From Streptacidiphilus sp. ASG 303 (GTDB lineage Bacteria; Actinomycetota; Actinomycetes; Streptomycetales; Streptomycetaceae): DNA of 64,000 nt. Under the pieces are notes generated by a model. It saw nothing but the letters and a program-made list of their open reading frames with translations. It was not told the DNA's origin and did no database searches. Shown here piece by piece: positions 61,427-64,000 of this stretch (position 1 is its first letter; each line of letters starts with the position of its first letter). The translations under genes and the position numbers were made by a program. The stretch covers positions 1 to 64,000 of the forward strand of contig NZ_JAJLRA010000016.1 of NCBI RefSeq assembly GCF_020991365.1, read 5' to 3'.

Positions 61427-61861
61427 TCAGAGAGAGTCGGCGTGGTTGCTGTACTTCGTTGCTGTACCGCCGGGCACGGCCTGGACTCGCAGCTCTCCGC
61501 CGTAGCTCTCGAACCGCACCGCACCAGACGCAAACCGGAGATCCATCCTCATGCGGCCGGCCAAGGGGTGGATGTCCTCACCTACGTCCTGGATCTCCTC
61601 TCCCCGATGCTTCGCGAGCGGGAAGTGCCCAGAGAGCGGGCGTACCTCGACTACGCCGCACTCCTGCATGTCGTACGGCTCGTATGGCTGTGAGGCGTCA
61701 AGTGTCAGACGCCAGTCCGAGGCAACACCGATCTCGACGGGACCACCCACGTCAAGGAACAGCCAAACATCGATCGGCTGGTGATCCTTGACGCCCTCGA
61801 AGACGTGCCACGCAGCAACAACGCCGTGCAGCCGACGTCCAACGAGAGTGCGCGGATCCAT
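61427..61861 (-). CDS. Hypothetical protein, 144 residues
   Basis: Starts at ATG 61861. Protein-like throughout: VKDHQPIDVWLFLDVGGPVE, SDWRLTLDASQPYEPYDMQE, GRMRMDLRFASGAVRFESYG. No family recognised. The size and acidity would suit an immunity or accessory protein near the island border. Confidence 0.6.
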   Translation of the reverse strand: MDPRTLVGRRLHGVVAAWHVFEGVKDHQPIDVWLFLDVGGPVEIGVASDWRLTLDASQPYEPYDMQECGVVEVRPLSGHFPLAKHRGEEIQDVGEDIHPLAGRMRMDLRFASGAVRFESYGGELRVQAVPGGTATKYSNHADSL

Positions 61862-61977
61862 GGCGAGACTGTAGCGGAGCGTGAAACCGCTGCTTTGTAA
61901 GCCTCCGAACCCGCTTGGCCGCTGGCCTAGAAACCCGCTGATGTGCGATGAAGCGCCGCTGCGCCGGTCATTGCCCG

Positions 61978-62397
61978 TCAGTCCGCGTCAATAGCCGCCT
62001 GGCCTGGCACGGCTGTGGCACGCCGGGCAGTCACCAAGTAGCCCGCGAATCGGACGCCTGGCTGAACCTCCGCCCACCCGTCTGCCTTCGCCACAGGCAC
62101 CAGCACGGTCGTACCGGGGACCGGGAAGGGGACAGTCCCCTCGCTACCGGTTGGCACCTCGTAGCGGCAGTGCACCTCGGCGACTGTCACCACCTCCAAC
62201 CGCGTGGACGCGTGTCCCTCCTCCTCACCGTGATGCTCCTCGCGGAAGTCGATCCTGGGCGCGTTCTCACTGCCGACGACATCGGCATAGTCTTCCGGAT
62301 CGACCTCCAGTAGGTTCCACGACACGGTCTCCCCCGGCGCGAAGGGTTGCCCGCAGCACTGGATCTGCCAGTCATCGACCCAAATCGTCAGCGTCAT
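61978..62397 (-). CDS. DUF6578 family protein
   Basis: A 139-residue protein from ATG 62397. The start (MTLTIWVDDWQIQCCGQPF) and VSWNLLEVDPEDYADVVG match, from memory, DUF6578, a streptomycete family of unknown role. It has paired Cys near the N-terminus (QCCG) that could bind metal. Transcribed alone; upstream 62398-62870 is non-coding. Confidence 0.8.
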   Translation of the reverse strand: MTLTIWVDDWQIQCCGQPFAPGETVSWNLLEVDPEDYADVVGSENAPRIDFREEHHGEEEGHASTRLEVVTVAEVHCRYEVPTGSEGTVPFPVPGTTVLVPVAKADGWAEVQPGVRFAGYLVTARRATAVPGQAAIDAD

Positions 62398-62870
62398 GCC
62401 GCCATCCTCCGCCGACTGCACCACGCTCACCAGAGGTTTTCGCCACTAGTGGGACCGGCGGGGCGTTGGTGTGAGGGCCCCGACAGCGCCGGCCTCCAAC
62501 CGATACCCGCCTTAGGAGTTCGGCTCTGGTACCCCGCCGCCTGCCGGACCCCGCGACTTAGGGCGTCCCTTCATCCTTCTTCGCCCGGCCCTGTCCGCCG
62601 TTGTCCGGCGACGTTGATGTCGCCTGGTGATGTCAGTTCGGCTGTGGCGAGTGCGCCTTGACGAGGTGCTGCAGCGGAGTGTGCGCAGAAGCTGTGGGGC
62701 CTTGAGGACGGCCATAGCCTGCTCATCGACAGGAGAGGGGCGGCAGTGGGGCTGTTGTTCGGAATCGCCCCTTCACCTTCTCCATGGCAGGTGCTGCCCA
62801 GACGGGTTCCTCGCCGCCCGGTTAGGGTGGCGCGATCGCGGAGTGGTGAGAGGGCAGGGGAGGCCAGGCC
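62398..62870. other. Gap without a recognisable gene
   Basis: About 470 bp between divergent genes, lower in GC than the left of the window. I see no convincing gene in it. GGGGAGG near 62856 is the ribosome binding site of the next gene. Confidence 0.5.
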
Positions 62871-63749
62871 GTGGAACGTTGGGTGCGGTGGTGCGGGGCG
62901 GCAGGGGCGGCGTTCGGTGCAGCACTGGGCTGGCTGACGCTGGGGACCGGGCCGCTACTGGTGGCCATATGGCGATCCGAGTCGCTGGCTGGCAGCCGGG
63001 GGCGGGTGCTGGGCAGCCTCGCATGGTCCACAGCAGTCGTTGCCGGTGTTGCAGCTGGCATTGCCCTGATGGCGGTGACCTTCGGCATGATGGCCGGCCG
63101 TCGTTGGCCGCGGGCGCACAAGCTTGTAGCGTCAGCAGCAGGGTTGGTGTTGCTCTCGCTCGTGGGAGCCTGGCTGATCAACCATCTCGCGGCTGTGGCG
63201 TACACGTTCATCCCCTGGGCCAAGGGGAGCCTCGGGCTCGTCTCCTCCTGGTTGCTCCTCCTCCAAGGATGTGTGCTCCCTGCGGTTGCCTCCGGTTGGG
63301 TGCTGCGAGACCAGGGCGGCGGTGCCATCGATCCGGCGGCCGCCGCGCTGCCGGGCACCTGGACCGGGCCAGGCGGCACAGACCTTGTCTTCTCGGCATC
63401 TGGCACCTTCACGGGACTCGGCATGCCGACCGGATTCCTTCCTGGCTTGGCAGTCGGCGAACCGGTTGAGGGGATATGGGAGGTGCACCGCGATGCCGTC
63501 GGTGTCCCCTGCGTCTCACTCACCGTGCCGGTTGTCGGCGCGCACAGCTGGTATCTGGTGCGGCTGCGCGTGGACAGTCCGGGCATGAATGGATCGGAGT
63601 GGCGGCTTACTGCGTTGTCCTCCGGCGAGATGACCGATTCATGGCAGCTCATTCGCCGTCGTGATGACCACAGCCTAGATGGCGGCCTCGTGGTCGATAC
63701 GTCCACGGAGTGGAATGAGACGGCCCCGACTGAGGTGCTTGAGAGATGA
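62871..63749 (+). CDS. Membrane protein of unknown function
   Basis: A 292-residue protein starting at GTG 62871. About four membrane segments in the first 150 residues (AAFGAALGWLTLGTGPLLVA, VVAGVAAGIALMAVTFGMMA, LVASAAGLVLLSLVGAWLIN), then a soluble beta-rich domain (LPGTWTGPGGTDLVFSASGT, EGIWEVHRDAVGVPCVSLTV) like the LPGTW domain of actinobacterial lipoproteins. Monocistronic as far as visible. Confidence 0.75.
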   Translation: MERWVRWCGAAGAAFGAALGWLTLGTGPLLVAIWRSESLAGSRGRVLGSLAWSTAVVAGVAAGIALMAVTFGMMAGRRWPRAHKLVASAAGLVLLSLVGAWLINHLAAVAYTFIPWAKGSLGLVSSWLLLLQGCVLPAVASGWVLRDQGGGAIDPAAAALPGTWTGPGGTDLVFSASGTFTGLGMPTGFLPGLAVGEPVEGIWEVHRDAVGVPCVSLTVPVVGAHSWYLVRLRVDSPGMNGSEWRLTALSSGEMTDSWQLIRRRDDHSLDGGLVVDTSTEWNETAPTEVLER

Positions 63750-64000
63750 ACCGGAAGTGACACGACCGTCTACTGAACAGCCGACTCGTTGAGCTGCGAC
63801 GCTTGTAGAACTGTCGCGCTGGCCAGCGTTGACGCCGTTACCGGTTGTCAACGCTGGTCATCGCTGGTCCACCTCTCACGCCCCAGAGACGGCTCCGAGA
63901 ATTCGCCTCTCCGGGGATGTTGCCAGTTTGGAAGACGCCGTATGCGGGTGGTGTCTGACCTGGCAACTCCCCGACCTGGGCCGGAGTGCAATCGGCTCCG
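63750..64000. other. Window end with an 11-bp inverted repeat
   Basis: No gene is seen. CCAGCGTTGAC (63823-63833) and GTCAACGCTGG (63847-63857) are perfect inverted repeats around a 13-bp spacer; a terminator or a recombinase/operator site is possible. Confidence 0.5.

Overview
The window looks like part of a Streptomyces or closely related (Streptomycetaceae) chromosome. GC content is very high up to about 51 kb and somewhat lower after that. The supporting features are strong third-position GC bias, GTG starts, a gamma-butyrolactone (GBL) signalling locus, and DUF5994, DUF5997 and DUF6578 genes. No tool was run; all calls come from reading the sequence and conceptual translations, and family names are from memory.

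Region 1 (1-8.5 kb) is ordinary chromosome with some decay. It holds a SnoaL-like gene, a truncated LysR gene, an MHS-family transporter broken by a one-base insertion, prfC (release factor 3), a LysR substrate-domain protein opposite a DUF5997 gene, a DUF5994 gene, and an orphan peptide-type solute-binding protein with no signal peptide.

Region 2 (8.7-41.2 kb) is an apparently complete and unusual biosynthetic gene cluster without PKS or NRPS genes. Its left arm has an FAD hydroxylase, a shikimate-dehydrogenase-like enzyme lacking the usual catalytic Asp, an IS701-type gene that looks domesticated, and a GBL system: two receptor-type TetR genes, an afsA homologue, an SDR, a HAD protein, and several candidate receptor-binding palindromes. 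The GBL-type SDR and HAD genes lie downstream of, and probably in one operon with, phzC-, dhbA-, phzD- and phzE-like genes, which together predict 3-hydroxyanthranilate made from chorismate. The right arm (29.8-41.1 kb) is a tightly coupled operon opening with a lysine N6-hydroxylase, a free-standing cupin, a methionyl-tRNA-synthetase-like enzyme and a DAO-type flavoenzyme. This is the gene set known to build N-N bonds (hydrazine synthetase pathway), here with cupin and MetRS halves on separate genes. Two ATP-grasp ligases, a berberine-bridge-type oxidase, a two-component flavin monooxygenase and a dimethylargininase-like hydrolase follow. A second dimethylargininase-like paralogue without the catalytic His sits by the 3-hydroxyanthranilate operon. 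The predicted product is a small N-N bonded metabolite combining a hydrazino acid with amide-bonded partners and possibly 3-hydroxyanthranilate; I cannot name it. A strong hairpin at 41162-41220 closes the operon.

Region 3 (41.4-50.9 kb) holds ordinary or hypothetical genes: MarR regulator with a clear operator, YrdB-like membrane protein, alpha/beta hydrolase, TPR protein, polytopic membrane protein, HAD protein, and an ATP-grasp protein.

Region 4 (51-64 kb) is a mosaic accessory region. It has two tyrosine-recombinase remnants, an extra tRNA-Trp, and a 9.4-kb island flanked by direct repeats matching the 3' end of tRNA-Pro. The island carries a SUKH immunity gene, a broken ATPase gene with two unknown partners, a WXG100 protein, a polymorphic toxin with three candidate immunity genes, and a decayed IS element. 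A few unknown genes, a DUF6578 gene and a membrane protein end the window.
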